Both the position numbers and the translations under genes were made by a program. Below the pieces are notes generated by a model. The model had not been told where the DNA came from. It searched no databases and was given only the letters and a program-made list of their open reading frames with translations. This document shows positions 32,332-41,946 of a stretch of 64,000 nt of DNA, one piece after another (the first letter of the stretch is position 1; the number at the start of each line of letters is the position of its first letter). Source of the stretch: Lactarius indigo (taxonomy: Eukaryota > Basidiomycota > Agaricomycetes > Russulales > Russulaceae); assembly GCA_025766275.1 (NCBI GenBank), contig JAFKAC010000030.1, positions 434,001 through 498,000 on the forward strand, in the 5' to 3' direction.

Positions 32332-34043
32332 CTAGTCCGCCACCGACTCCTGCCTCATCCTCTCCACTTCATCTTCCATCCTAGCCAGTATGTTAGCACG
32401 TTCCAACCGGTAAAGACTGTCCTTTTTGTCCGCCGTCACCATCTCCCTTTCCATTTGCAATTGCCGGATCCTCTTCTCCAGTTGGTCTTCGGCGAAAGCA
32501 AATTGTCGAAACCGACGCAGTTCTTGGGTGAGGGTGACGTCCCCAATGCGCATAAGCAGCAAGTCGGTGGGGTGTCGATCGCGGAGCATAAAATACTCCT
32601 CATGTGGGATGAACGCGCGGTTGTTTTTTGGAAGATGGGGGGTGGCGTAAAGGGGTTTACCATAAAGGAAACCAGACCCCGGAGCTAGTCCGAGTACGAA
32701 GGGGTCTCCTCCTCGGATAACCTGTACGTGGGAGGCTCATACCGTCGGTCCGTTGGGGAGCTTGATCGGGAACGGAATGTAATCGGGTCCTCTATTGACC
32801 CGGAACCCTTCAGGGACGACTGCCCTGGTTGCTGGGTCTCGTTCGCCCATTGGTGTATAACGAGCCGCTTGTGCCACGGCGACTCGTCCCCTGTGTAAAG
32901 GCCCCCCCGCTGCGTTGACGAGGTAGGGAGTGGCAGCTGGATCTTCAGCGTAGAATTCATGGTTAAGGAATGCGTGCCTGATGGGGTAATGGTCTCTAAG
33001 CTCATCTTCATCCTCATCTTCGTCCAATATTCCTTCCGCTCCTTCATCATTCGGCGTCGGCAGGCGGCGATATGCAGTTGCTCCTGCTGCCACCGCGCCG
33101 CCGTCTCCTTCCATTCTTGTTCGTACTTCTTCATGGCGTCGGGTGATTGTACCGCGTGGGACAGCTGCTTGAAGCTGAAAGAGCTCGTCTTCCGTGAGGA
33201 AGACTTCGGGCTCACCGGTGTCAGGGTTTGTGAGGGCGTACATTGGCGGAGGTGCTGGTTGAGTTGCTGCTGGATCGTCGTCGAGAGTTCCCTGTATGGG
33301 CACAGGGAATCGTTGCAGTGTCTGGTGCAGTTCTTCACGAGTGACAGGGCCGTCTTCCTCATACTGCATGGAGGTACGGCCTTGTCCTTCAACTCCACTG
33401 GCTGTGGTGTCGTTGGAGGAGTCAGGGTTAACAAGCATGGCGGAGGAGTCGTTGACAAGAGTGGAGAGGAGTGCGAGCTGGTCATTGTGTCGAGTAGAGG
33501 ACATGGGATGAGAGGGCGATGGGGACTTATCACGATGAAGAGCCCTCCTTATATGTGTCTCTCTGTCGGGGTTGGAACGTTTGAATTCCCGAACGGCTTC
33601 ATCGGCGAATACGTCATCCTTATCTATCCATTGGTTATCAGAGTCGGGATAGCCCTTCCATTTCACGAGGTATTGGAGCTGACATCTTCTGCCGAACCGC
33701 CGAGAGTCTAGAATCTTCTCGACTTCATATTCTTCCTCGTTATCAACCAAATCAGGTGGTGGGCGCTGATAGTTTGGTCCGTGCGTGGGTGTTTCGCGAT
33801 AAGGCATGAGAAGGTCTATGTGAAACACGTCGTGGATGTTCCACTGCATGGGAAGTTCAAGGCGATAGTTAACAGGGGACATCACCTGAATGATCTTAAA
33901 CGGTCCATGTCTTTTGGCAGCAAGTTTTGCGGTTGGCTGGTGTGTGCGTAGGTGGCGTCCTTCAAGCCACACGAGGTCTCCTTCTTTGAATTTGGGCGTA
34001 TCTTTATGCTTTATCCAGGACTTTTGCACCCGGAGCATACAAG
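32332..34043 (-). pseudogene. Element F pol, C-terminal part
   Basis: It continues F pol left of A2: QKSWIKHKDTPKF, integrase C-terminal LVWLEGRHLRTHQ, and a chromodomain YEVEKILDSRRFGRR...WKGYPDSDNQW. A long acidic and Pro-rich extension follows. TGA 32737-32739 stands where relatives have an Arg or neighbouring codon before ASHVQ. Beyond it the same conserved extension goes on to 32332 (LYRLERANILARMEDEVERM coiled coil). The frame 32737-33974 is otherwise open. Confidence 0.85.
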
Positions 34044-34048
34044 AAAAG

Positions 34049-34628
34049 TGTTATGATCCGACGCTTCGGACTCAAGTCACAGTGTGTTTCCATCTTGTCT
34101 TTCCCTTTCTGTACTATACCTTGTTACCAAAGGAGCTACTGTTACTAGTGGCGCTGTTTCTTTGATCCGAACTTCTTGTTACTCCGTTTACTCTCTTTGA
34201 TGTTGTGTGGACTTGTGTTCATGTTGTTTGGAACCCTGTCCTATATAAACCTGTACCATAGACCGTAGGAAGCCAGACTTGGCTTCGTTTGCAATCTAGC
34301 AACCTTGCCTTCGTACTTTGGTGTGACCTCGCCTTATTCTCCTCTTCTTGTGCATCCCCTGCCTCAGTCCTTAACCAGGACACTTCGAAGTCTTTGCAGT
34401 TGAACTATATCAACGCGTCACACCTGTTATACTCTGTGCACTAGCAAGATCAAGTGTAGAGAAGTGTCAGACACTTCGGACGAGGAGTCCTATCTTACAG
34501 AGTAGTGCTGCACCTTGTGCCACGCCTTCGCCACTTGTGTCTCATAGCAATAAGACAATAGAGGTCTTCGCTTGATACTGGTGCGATTAAGAAACCTTCA
34601 GAACCCACGCCCCTGCTAGGGCGTAACA
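34049..34628 (+). repeat. 5' LTR of A2 (580 bp)
   Basis: It runs from TGTTATGATCCG to GCTAGGGCGTAACA and is identical by eye to 41362-41941. R-U5 has no ATG. Confidence 0.96.
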
Positions 34629-34640
34629 TAAGCCAAGTCT
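34242..34640 (+). promoter_or_regulatory. A2 promoter, start-site inverted repeat and self-priming PBS
   Basis: TATATAAA begins at 34242. The predicted mRNA 5' end AGACTTGGCTT (34275-34285) is 33 nt on and is the exact reverse complement of AAGCCAAGTCT (34630-34640), two bases behind the LTR. GGAAGCCA (34268-34275) and TTGGCTTC (34279-34286) flank the start as an inverted repeat. The 11-mer differs from that of C/D/F, yet PBS and mRNA end have changed together, which is strong support for self-priming. Confidence 0.82.
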
Positions 34641-34834
34641 ACAACTCCAACACACCCGAGACACTACTGCCACACAGCAGAGTGGGCGACGATCCAAGAG
34701 GACGCATCAGCCAACAACCAGACACTCCACAGAACCCAGAACGACGGCATAGCCGGGCGACGGATCCTCCTTGACACAAGAGGCCGCTTCAGCCATCCCC
34801 TTACACAAACCAGCACCCAAGACAGACCACAATC

Positions 34835-36525
34835 GTGGCTAGCATCAGTGTCACCTTTGAATCAGACAACGATTGGACCCCAGTCACAACCAGAACACAA
34901 GACGACCTCCCACACCACGTTAAAAGCAGTCAACTAGGAAAAGGAGCTCGCTGGGCCACAACATCAGGCAGACCACCTTGTTACAAGTGCCTCATCAAAG
35001 GCGAACTCAGACCAGTGGAATTTATTAACAACAACTGGTACATCCTCCGATACTTCCAGAACACATACCACACCAGAGCCATAAACATCACACCACACAG
35101 ATTCGCTGAAGGACTAGGCTGGTGGAACGAAGAAGACGAACAGAACCCAGAAACGCCCACACAACAATCATCCGCAGCACCAAGAAACACTAGGGGAACA
35201 TATGGACTACAACAAGACTCATCATCAGAAGGACCTAGCTCAGACGAAGCAGAATCACACTCAGAACTATCCCACGCCTCAGAACACCGCCTAGACATCA
35301 CAGTACCCACACAAGCTTCGTCACAAGCCAGCCCCACTATCCCTATCTGGATAGAACCATCCCCAGCGGAGGAAGGATTCCCAACCCCACTACCACCAAT
35401 CAGATTGCCCTCCCCAGTCGAACCACCCCAGATCCCCATCACACCACAACCAACACTTGTCATGTCAGCTGTGAACGCCACAGGCACTGGCACAGGTACC
35501 GGCTCAAGCACCGGAACAGGAGGAACACCAACAACGAGCTCAGGAGGACTCAAAGGAGCACCCCCCACTCCATTCACTGGAGACAGAACAGAGAGTGGTC
35601 AGTTCAAAAGAGAACTGTTACGATACATCAAGTTAAACAGCGAAAATGAACTCATCAAAGAACCCTATGCGCGAGTGCTATTCGCCCTTACAATGTTTAA
35701 AGGACCCGGTGTACAGCTGTGGGTCAACCAAACCGAAGATGACATGGAAGCGGCACTAGCAGACCCCACCAAAGCCCTCACCAAAAACAGCAAAGATCTT
35801 TGGGATGGTTTTCTCGACACCTTCGATAGAGACTGGACCGACACTCTAAACAAAGAAAGAGCTTATCAGAAGCTCATCAGTTTGACGATGCAGGGTGGAG
35901 CATTGGACAGCTACATCCTCGACTTCGAACACCTTGCAGGAATAGCAGGATGGGCAAGAGATGCCCCTGGAACAGTGGAATTCTTCAAAAGAGGATTACC
36001 TACAGGACTGTATCGTGCTTGCCTCATGCGAACCACCATCCCAAACACCATGGACGAGTGGCAAACCGCTGCCAGAGCAGAACACCAACGCTGGAAGCTG
36101 CTAAAAACCAGACCAGGAACAGAAACCCAGGACCAACTCAGAATGTCTATCAAGGACGACCAAAGCGAGACCCAAACGCGATGGATGTAGATGCCACCAC
36201 CTCCACCCCCTTTAAGAAGCTTACCGAAGAAGAAAAGAAAGCCCTCATGAAAGAAGGACGCTGCTTCAAATGCAGACAGCAAGGACACATGGCTAGAAAC
36301 TGTCAACGACAAAACACCACCAACCAAACCAAAGCCAGAGCTACAGACACCCAAGAAGCGGACACTGCACCCCCATACACCCCAGAAGCAAGCACCTCAT
36401 CGGTGGCTGCTACCACAACCGAAGATAAAGTCCGACAAGCCCATGCACTCGTCCAAGGCATGACAGAGGACGAAAAGAGACACTACTATGCCTTAGATCA
36501 GGATTTTTGCGATGCCGACCTGTGA
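34835..36525 (+). CDS. Gag of A2 (frame change before the zinc knuckle)
   Basis: There is no ATG between the predicted start of transcription (34275) and 35202. Gag is open from GTG 34835 (AATCGTGG: A at -3, G at +4), and its N-terminus has GELRPVEF as in D and C. The first in-frame ATG is 35462 (MSAVNATG). A Gly-Thr repeat (about 35485-35535) precedes the gag domain (PTPFTGDRTESGQFKRE). That frame ends at TAG 36188-36190. The zinc knuckle CFKCRQQGHMARNC lies in the -1 frame, which runs to TGA 36523-36525. The frame must change between about 36110 and 36175; whether this is an indel or a second programmed slip is not resolved. Confidence 0.82.
36501..36507 (+). other. Candidate -1 frameshift site, A2
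   Basis: CAG GAT TTT in the gag-end frame contains G-GAT-TTT, of the same form as known G-GAU-UUA type heptamers. Slipping -1 enters the protease frame. The gag frame stops 18 nt downstream. Confidence 0.55.
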
Positions 36526-38039
36526 GAGCTGACAGGGAGGCCAATTCAATGTACAGTGTTCGAGATAGTGCTATGACAATCAAAGTCCTCGTTCGCCTTT
36601 ACTACAAAGAAGCTCGCATAAATGTACTACTGGACAGTGGTGCAACAGACAACCTAATCGACCGAAACCTAATCCAAAAACTTGGACTAGGAACCACTCC
36701 TCTGAAACCACCCAGATTGGTCCGAAATGTAGATGGATCGCTAAACAAAGATGGCACCATGACGGAAACATGCCAGTTATGGATAAAGAGAGGAGAAGAA
36801 GAAACTCCCTTCCAGTTTTTCGTAACCAGCCTAGGAGAAGATAGAATGATCTTCGGATACCCCTGGTTTGAGCACGAAAACCCAGACATAGACTGGAAGA
36901 AACAAGAACTAAAAGGAGAAGCCATTACCATCCTGACAGGAGGGTACCGCTTCCGAAGAAAGCGACACCAAGAAGCAAAAGCGGCAGCAACCAAAACAAC
37001 CTTTGACCCAGTAAAAGAAACTGTAATCCCAGAAGAATACCAGCGCCACAACAAGGTATTCTCAGACGAAGAAGCACAGCGCTTTCCCCCAGAAAGAGAA
37101 GAAGACCATCCCATTACATTGCGACCAGATGCACCCAACAAGATCAATTGCAAAATCTACCCCTTGACTCCAGAAGAAGACAAGGAGTTGAAGGCATATC
37201 TCGATGAAAACATAGCAAAAGGATATATCTATGAAGGAAGCTCCCCCTACGCTTCCTCCTTCTTCTTCAGAAAGAAAACAGACGGAGGGTTGTGCCCTAT
37301 ATTGGACTACAGACCTCTAAATACCTGGACAATAAAAGACACTTACCCACTACCTCTCATCTCCGACATCCTGACCAACTTAAATGGGAAAACACTGTTC
37401 TCAAAGTTCGATATCAGATGGGGGTATCATAACATCCGTATAAAAGAGGAAGACCAGTGGAAGGCAGCCTTCAAAACACCAAGAGGGCTGTTCATCCCTC
37501 GGGTCATGACCTTCGGCCTCACAAATGCACCAGCCACCTTTGCAAGAACCATGAGCAGAATACTTCGACCACTTATGGACAAATACCCAAGAGAACTATT
37601 TGTGTACATGGACGATGTCCTGATAGCCACAGAAGAAGATACAGAGCGCCACAGACAAATTGTACACGAATTCTTGGAAATCTGTGAAAAGGAATCTTAC
37701 TTCCTTAAAGCGTCGAAATGCATGTTCGAACAAAGGAAGATCCACTACCTAGGCATTGTCATCGATGGGTCTCAAATCAAAATCGACCCAAAGAAAGTAG
37801 AAGGACTAAAAGACTGGCCAAGGGACATCAAGTCAGTCAAACAAGCAAGAAGCGTGTTAGGGACACTAAGTTATCAGCGACCCTTCATCCCCAACTTCGC
37901 TCACTTAGCAAGACCCATCACGGACACAATAAAAACGTCAGAAGGACCCTTCAGATGGACAAAGGAAGCAGCAGAAGCCTTAGAAGCTCTCATCACACTT
38001 AAGTTGATGCCTCCGCTTTCGCCACAGGAGCGATCTTAA
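36507..38039 (+). pseudogene. A2 protease and reverse transcriptase
   Basis: The -1 frame after gag. Protease: VLLDSGATDNLID (about 36627). RT: CPILDYRPLNTW, FDIRWGYHNIRI, FGLTNAPATFARTM and catalytic YMDD (about 37605). The frame continues through the connection (GTLSYQRPFIPNFAHLARP) and then ends at 38039 with an unrelated tail. At about 38000 the sequence jumps from EALITL to VDASAFATGAIL of RNase H, so about 60 nt are missing compared with D and E and the phase changes. CTT-AAGTT at the joint suggests a short-homology deletion. Confidence 0.87.
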
Positions 38040-38071
38040 CACAAAGAGACAGCCGAAACAAACCACAAGCT

Positions 38072-41000
38072 GTGGGATACTTCTCCAAGTCCTTTTCAGA
38101 AGCGGAGCGCAACTACGACATCCATGACAGGGAACTCCTGGCAGTAATCAGAGGACTGGAACACTGGAGACACCTTCTTTTAGGGTCCCCCCACGAAATC
38201 ACAGTGTTTACAGACCACAAAAACCTAGAATATTATCGCCACCCTCGACAAATCAATAGGAGAGTGGCGCGTTACATCCCCAGACTTGCAGACTATCACA
38301 TCAAACTCCACCACAAACCCGGACCCCAAAACCATGCTGATGCCCTGTCAAGACGCCCTGACCACGACACTGGAGCAGGAGATAACACTGATGTAGTGGT
38401 CCTGACCCCAACCATCTTCGCAAACTCCGCTCTCTCCATAAGGATAGATGACCGGGTCATGGCACACCAGCTAGACCACCAAGACACTGTGGACGAGTGG
38501 GCCGCCCCCTTCCACCTAGTAAAACAAGGCAAACACTGGTGGAGAGGGGACAAACTGGTGGTTGTGGACAACACACCGCTAAAGAGGGGGGTAATTTCCC
38601 TGTTTCACGATACAAAAACAGCTGGACACCCCGGAATAACAAAGACCTTGTGGCTAGTGTCACAAGACTTTTGGTGGCCAAACATGAAAGACGACATATC
38701 TGCATATGTAAAGGGCTGTGCCACATGCCAATCAAACAAGAACTTCCCTGGGAACCCGAAACCACCGATATTCCCCATCAAGACTAACCCAGAAGCACTC
38801 CCTTTTGAAACCATCGCTCTAGACTTTATCACAAAGCTACCCCAATCAGAAGACAATGACACAATTCTCACCATCACGGATCATGACTGTTCCAAAGCAG
38901 CCTTCTTTATCCCATGCAGCGAAACAATAGACGCAGAAGGAGTGGCAAAACTCTATGCCAAAACTGTCCTGCCACACTATGGACTACCAAGAAGGGTCAT
39001 CTCCGACAGAGACCCCAGATTCACAGCGAAGTTCATCAAGGAACTGTGCAGAGTACTTGACATAGAGCAAAACATCAGCACAGCATACCACCCACAAACA
39101 GATGGACAATCAGAGCGAACAAACCAGTGGTTAGAACAGTACCTCCGAATGTTCATAAACCATCAACAAGATAATTGGACGGAGCTACTACCACTGGCAC
39201 AGTACACCCACAACTCCTGGCCAAGTGCAACCACTAAAAAGGCACCCTACGAATTAATCCTTGGATACATCCCAAGAATACACCAACCAGAAAGAACGAC
39301 CACAGTGCCAGGAACACAAGAGAGATTGGAGCGAATCCAGGAAGCCAGAAGGACCGCCCAAGCAGCAATTACCCATGCACAGTCACTCTACAAAGGATCC
39401 TCTCGCTTTGAACAACACACAGAAGGAGATAGTGTGTGGCTGGATGCCAGGAACTTGAAAACAACGCACCCTAGTTTCAAGTTAGCCCCAAAAAGATATG
39501 GACCCTTCAGGGTCACAAAGAAGATCTCCGCCACCACATATGCCCTGAAACTTCCCCATCAGTGGCGGATCCACCCAGTATTCCATGCGTCACTCCTGAT
39601 GCCATACAAAGAAACCCCCATACATGGAAAGAACTTCACGGAACCACCCCCAGATCTAGTAGATGGAGAACAGGAGTGGGAAGTCGAGAAAATACTAGAA
39701 ACAAGACGCCACAGGAACCAGTTACAGTTCCTAATCAAGTGGAAGGGATACTCCGATGCACACAACAGTTGGGAACCGGAGAAGAACCTCAACGCCCCAG
39801 AACTTATTCAGGAACACTTTGAAAGCAACCCCAGAAGCGAAGGAGCAAAGCAATGGTTAAAACGAAAGGAAGTAGTAGTACGAACAGCAACCACCTTCCC
39901 CACTAGCTTCCTCACCATGCCCTCTCACTCCTCCTCTGTCGAACGTCTTGTTGCTCGTGCCATGGAAAGAGGCTCCTTTGACGAAACACCCTCTGCCACA
40001 CCCTCCTCTGGCTATTCCCCCTTCCCGGCACGACCCCCTTCCTTGCCTTCACTCGTCCAGGAGCCACAACCCATCGATCCCACCATGCCCAGCGTAATAG
40101 AAACAGAGGGAGGAGGAATAGCTCTTCGCATTCCCCCTCCTGGACACACAGCTCCCCCCACTCCTGAAATACACCGACCTACTACCTCCCCCCCCAATCC
40201 TAGAGTGGCCATGATTCGCCTCAGCGAAATAGTCAACGACCCAATCATGGATGCACTCCCCATTAACTACGAAAGGATGCACATCACCGCCGAAGAAGAT
40301 GATGACCCTGGCTACCCCTTCTTCTTGAACGACCCCTGGAGCAGCCGCTATGTGCACTTCCTCATCCCTGACGACGCTGACCCAACCTCATACATCCGAA
40401 AGGATGCTAAATGGATCAAGATCAGCGAGAACAAAGAAGATGTCATCGGCACCATGGGCAAGAACCTCCCCCACTATGGCCTCCCCCTCTTCCTCCTCCC
40501 CAGAAATGACGATCCCCACAATCCAGCTCCCCCTATCACCCCAGCTCAGATGCAGAACTTGGACGAAGCCTCCCCCACAGCCGGACAAGTCGACGAAGTC
40601 CTAGAAGACCTGAAAGATGACCGCCTCATAGCAGAAGTCGCCAGAACCCACCGACTCTTTCGAAACCAGAAGGCCCTCCGAAAGGAGATCGAAGGCCTGT
40701 ACAAGACGATGGAGCCCCTCAAAAGGCACCTCCTCAACATAGACATGCAACTAACCAGCACCCGAAGGAGGTTACAAGAACACAAAGCCTATGTCCGGAT
40801 TGCAGACCGGTGGCTCGCACTACACCCCCCTCCTCCGGAAGAAGAAACTCACCCCTTTGGAGTCCACCACATTCCTCCCCCTGCCCCACCTCGTTACCAC
40901 TCCATGCCAGAGCTCCACGACGAACCAGAAGGACCTAGTCCCTCTGCAGAAAGGAAGAAGAGACGCCGGCGCAGGTCCAACAAGAAGGGGACTGGTACCA

Positions 41001-41335
41001 TCCGACTTTGCTATAGGTGCCAGTCCGAAGACCACCTCTCCTTCGCTTGCCCTCAAAAACAGAAGTTTTGCTGGAGATGTTCCAGCACTGATCACTTCCC
41101 CTATCAGTGCCTCTGGCCAGCCCCAGAAGAACGCACTCAGTGGTGTGGCAAGTGTTTCACCAGCAACAGCCACGAAGAAATCAAGTGCCCCAAGTATGAA
41201 AATTGTTGCAAGTGTGGGGCTTACGGTCCCTTCAACTTCCTTCGCCAACATCGCTGCCCCCTCCCTCGCGAAGGCACCCCCTCCAACGATGTAGACAACG
41301 ATGTCTATGACCTGATGGACTTCGAAGCACTCTAG
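38072..41335 (+). CDS. A2 RNase H, integrase, chromodomain and zinc-knuckle tail
   Basis: The open part after the RNase H deletion; no own ATG is expected. RNase H: NYDIHDRELLAVIRG and FTDHKNLEYY. Integrase: GHPGI ... CATCQ zinc domain, core Asp in ALDFITKL, Asp in SDRDPRF, Glu in GQSERTNQW. Chromodomain WEVEKILETRR...WKGYSDAHNSWEPE (about 39675-39790). Then come a Pro/Ser-rich stretch, a conserved extension (HFLIPDDADP ... YGLPLFLLP), a predicted coiled coil (about 40650-40830) and a basic patch KKRRRRRSNKKG. The tail has zinc-knuckle-like motifs CYRCQSEDHLSFAC, CWRCSSTDHFPYQC, CGKCFTSNSHEEIKC and CCKC...H-x-C. Knuckles normally belong to gag; their presence at the end of pol is unusual. Confidence 0.88.
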   Translation: MGYFSKSFSEAERNYDIHDRELLAVIRGLEHWRHLLLGSPHEITVFTDHKNLEYYRHPRQINRRVARYIPRLADYHIKLHHKPGPQNHADALSRRPDHDTGAGDNTDVVVLTPTIFANSALSIRIDDRVMAHQLDHQDTVDEWAAPFHLVKQGKHWWRGDKLVVVDNTPLKRGVISLFHDTKTAGHPGITKTLWLVSQDFWWPNMKDDISAYVKGCATCQSNKNFPGNPKPPIFPIKTNPEALPFETIALDFITKLPQSEDNDTILTITDHDCSKAAFFIPCSETIDAEGVAKLYAKTVLPHYGLPRRVISDRDPRFTAKFIKELCRVLDIEQNISTAYHPQTDGQSERTNQWLEQYLRMFINHQQDNWTELLPLAQYTHNSWPSATTKKAPYELILGYIPRIHQPERTTTVPGTQERLERIQEARRTAQAAITHAQSLYKGSSRFEQHTEGDSVWLDARNLKTTHPSFKLAPKRYGPFRVTKKISATTYALKLPHQWRIHPVFHASLLMPYKETPIHGKNFTEPPPDLVDGEQEWEVEKILETRRHRNQLQFLIKWKGYSDAHNSWEPEKNLNAPELIQEHFESNPRSEGAKQWLKRKEVVVRTATTFPTSFLTMPSHSSSVERLVARAMERGSFDETPSATPSSGYSPFPARPPSLPSLVQEPQPIDPTMPSVIETEGGGIALRIPPPGHTAPPTPEIHRPTTSPPNPRVAMIRLSEIVNDPIMDALPINYERMHITAEEDDDPGYPFFLNDPWSSRYVHFLIPDDADPTSYIRKDAKWIKISENKEDVIGTMGKNLPHYGLPLFLLPRNDDPHNPAPPITPAQMQNLDEASPTAGQVDEVLEDLKDDRLIAEVARTHRLFRNQKALRKEIEGLYKTMEPLKRHLLNIDMQLTSTRRRLQEHKAYVRIADRWLALHPPPPEEETHPFGVHHIPPPAPPRYHSMPELHDEPEGPSPSAERKKRRRRRSNKKGTGTIRLCYRCQSEDHLSFACPQKQKFCWRCSSTDHFPYQCLWPAPEERTQWCGKCFTSNSHEEIKCPKYENCCKCGAYGPFNFLRQHRCPLPREGTPSNDVDNDVYDLMDFEAL

Positions 41336-41361
41336 GGAGAGTTGACTTAGAGAGGGGCTCA

Positions 41362-41941
41362 TGTTATGATCCGACGCTTCGGACTCAAGTCACAGTGTGT
41401 TTCCATCTTGTCTTTCCCTTTCTGTACTATACCTTGTTACCAAAGGAGCTACTGTTACTAGTGGCGCTGTTTCTTTGATCCGAACTTCTTGTTACTCCGT
41501 TTACTCTCTTTGATGTTGTGTGGACTTGTGTTCATGTTGTTTGGAACCCTGTCCTATATAAACCTGTACCATAGACCGTAGGAAGCCAGACTTGGCTTCG
41601 TTTGCAATCTAGCAACCTTGCCTTCGTACTTTGGTGTGACCTCGCCTTATTCTCCTCTTCTTGTGCATCCCCTGCCTCAGTCCTTAACCAGGACACTTCG
41701 AAGTCTTTGCAGTTGAACTATATCAACGCGTCACACCTGTTATACTCTGTGCACTAGCAAGATCAAGTGTAGAGAAGTGTCAGACACTTCGGACGAGGAG
41801 TCCTATCTTACAGAGTAGTGCTGCACCTTGTGCCACGCCTTCGCCACTTGTGTCTCATAGCAATAAGACAATAGAGGTCTTCGCTTGATACTGGTGCGAT
41901 TAAGAAACCTTCAGAACCCACGCCCCTGCTAGGGCGTAACA
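41362..41941 (+). repeat. 3' LTR of A2 (580 bp)
   Basis: It follows GAGAGGGGCTCA (purine-rich) and starts TGTTATGATCCG. It is identical to the 5' LTR by eye and is followed by the TSD AAAAG. Confidence 0.96.
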
Positions 41942-41946
41942 AAAAG

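Larger units (their letters stand above)
34049..41941 (+). mobile_element. Gypsy chromovirus A2, full length, TSD AAAAG
   Basis: It is 7893 bp. The two 580-bp LTRs look identical, and AAAAG flanks the element (34044-34048 and 41942-41946). It is inserted in F pol between integrase core and chromodomain. It holds gag, a -1 shift site, and pol with protease, RT, RNase H, integrase, chromodomain and a terminal zinc-knuckle array. Despite identical LTRs, RNase H has lost about 60 nt with a frame change, so the copy cannot encode intact pol. Confidence 0.96.

Noticed and set aside
32685..33533. 282-codon frame on - overlapping F pol extension
   Set aside because: It is a shadow frame of the Ser/Thr/Pro-rich extension. 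The conserved protein is in the other frame.
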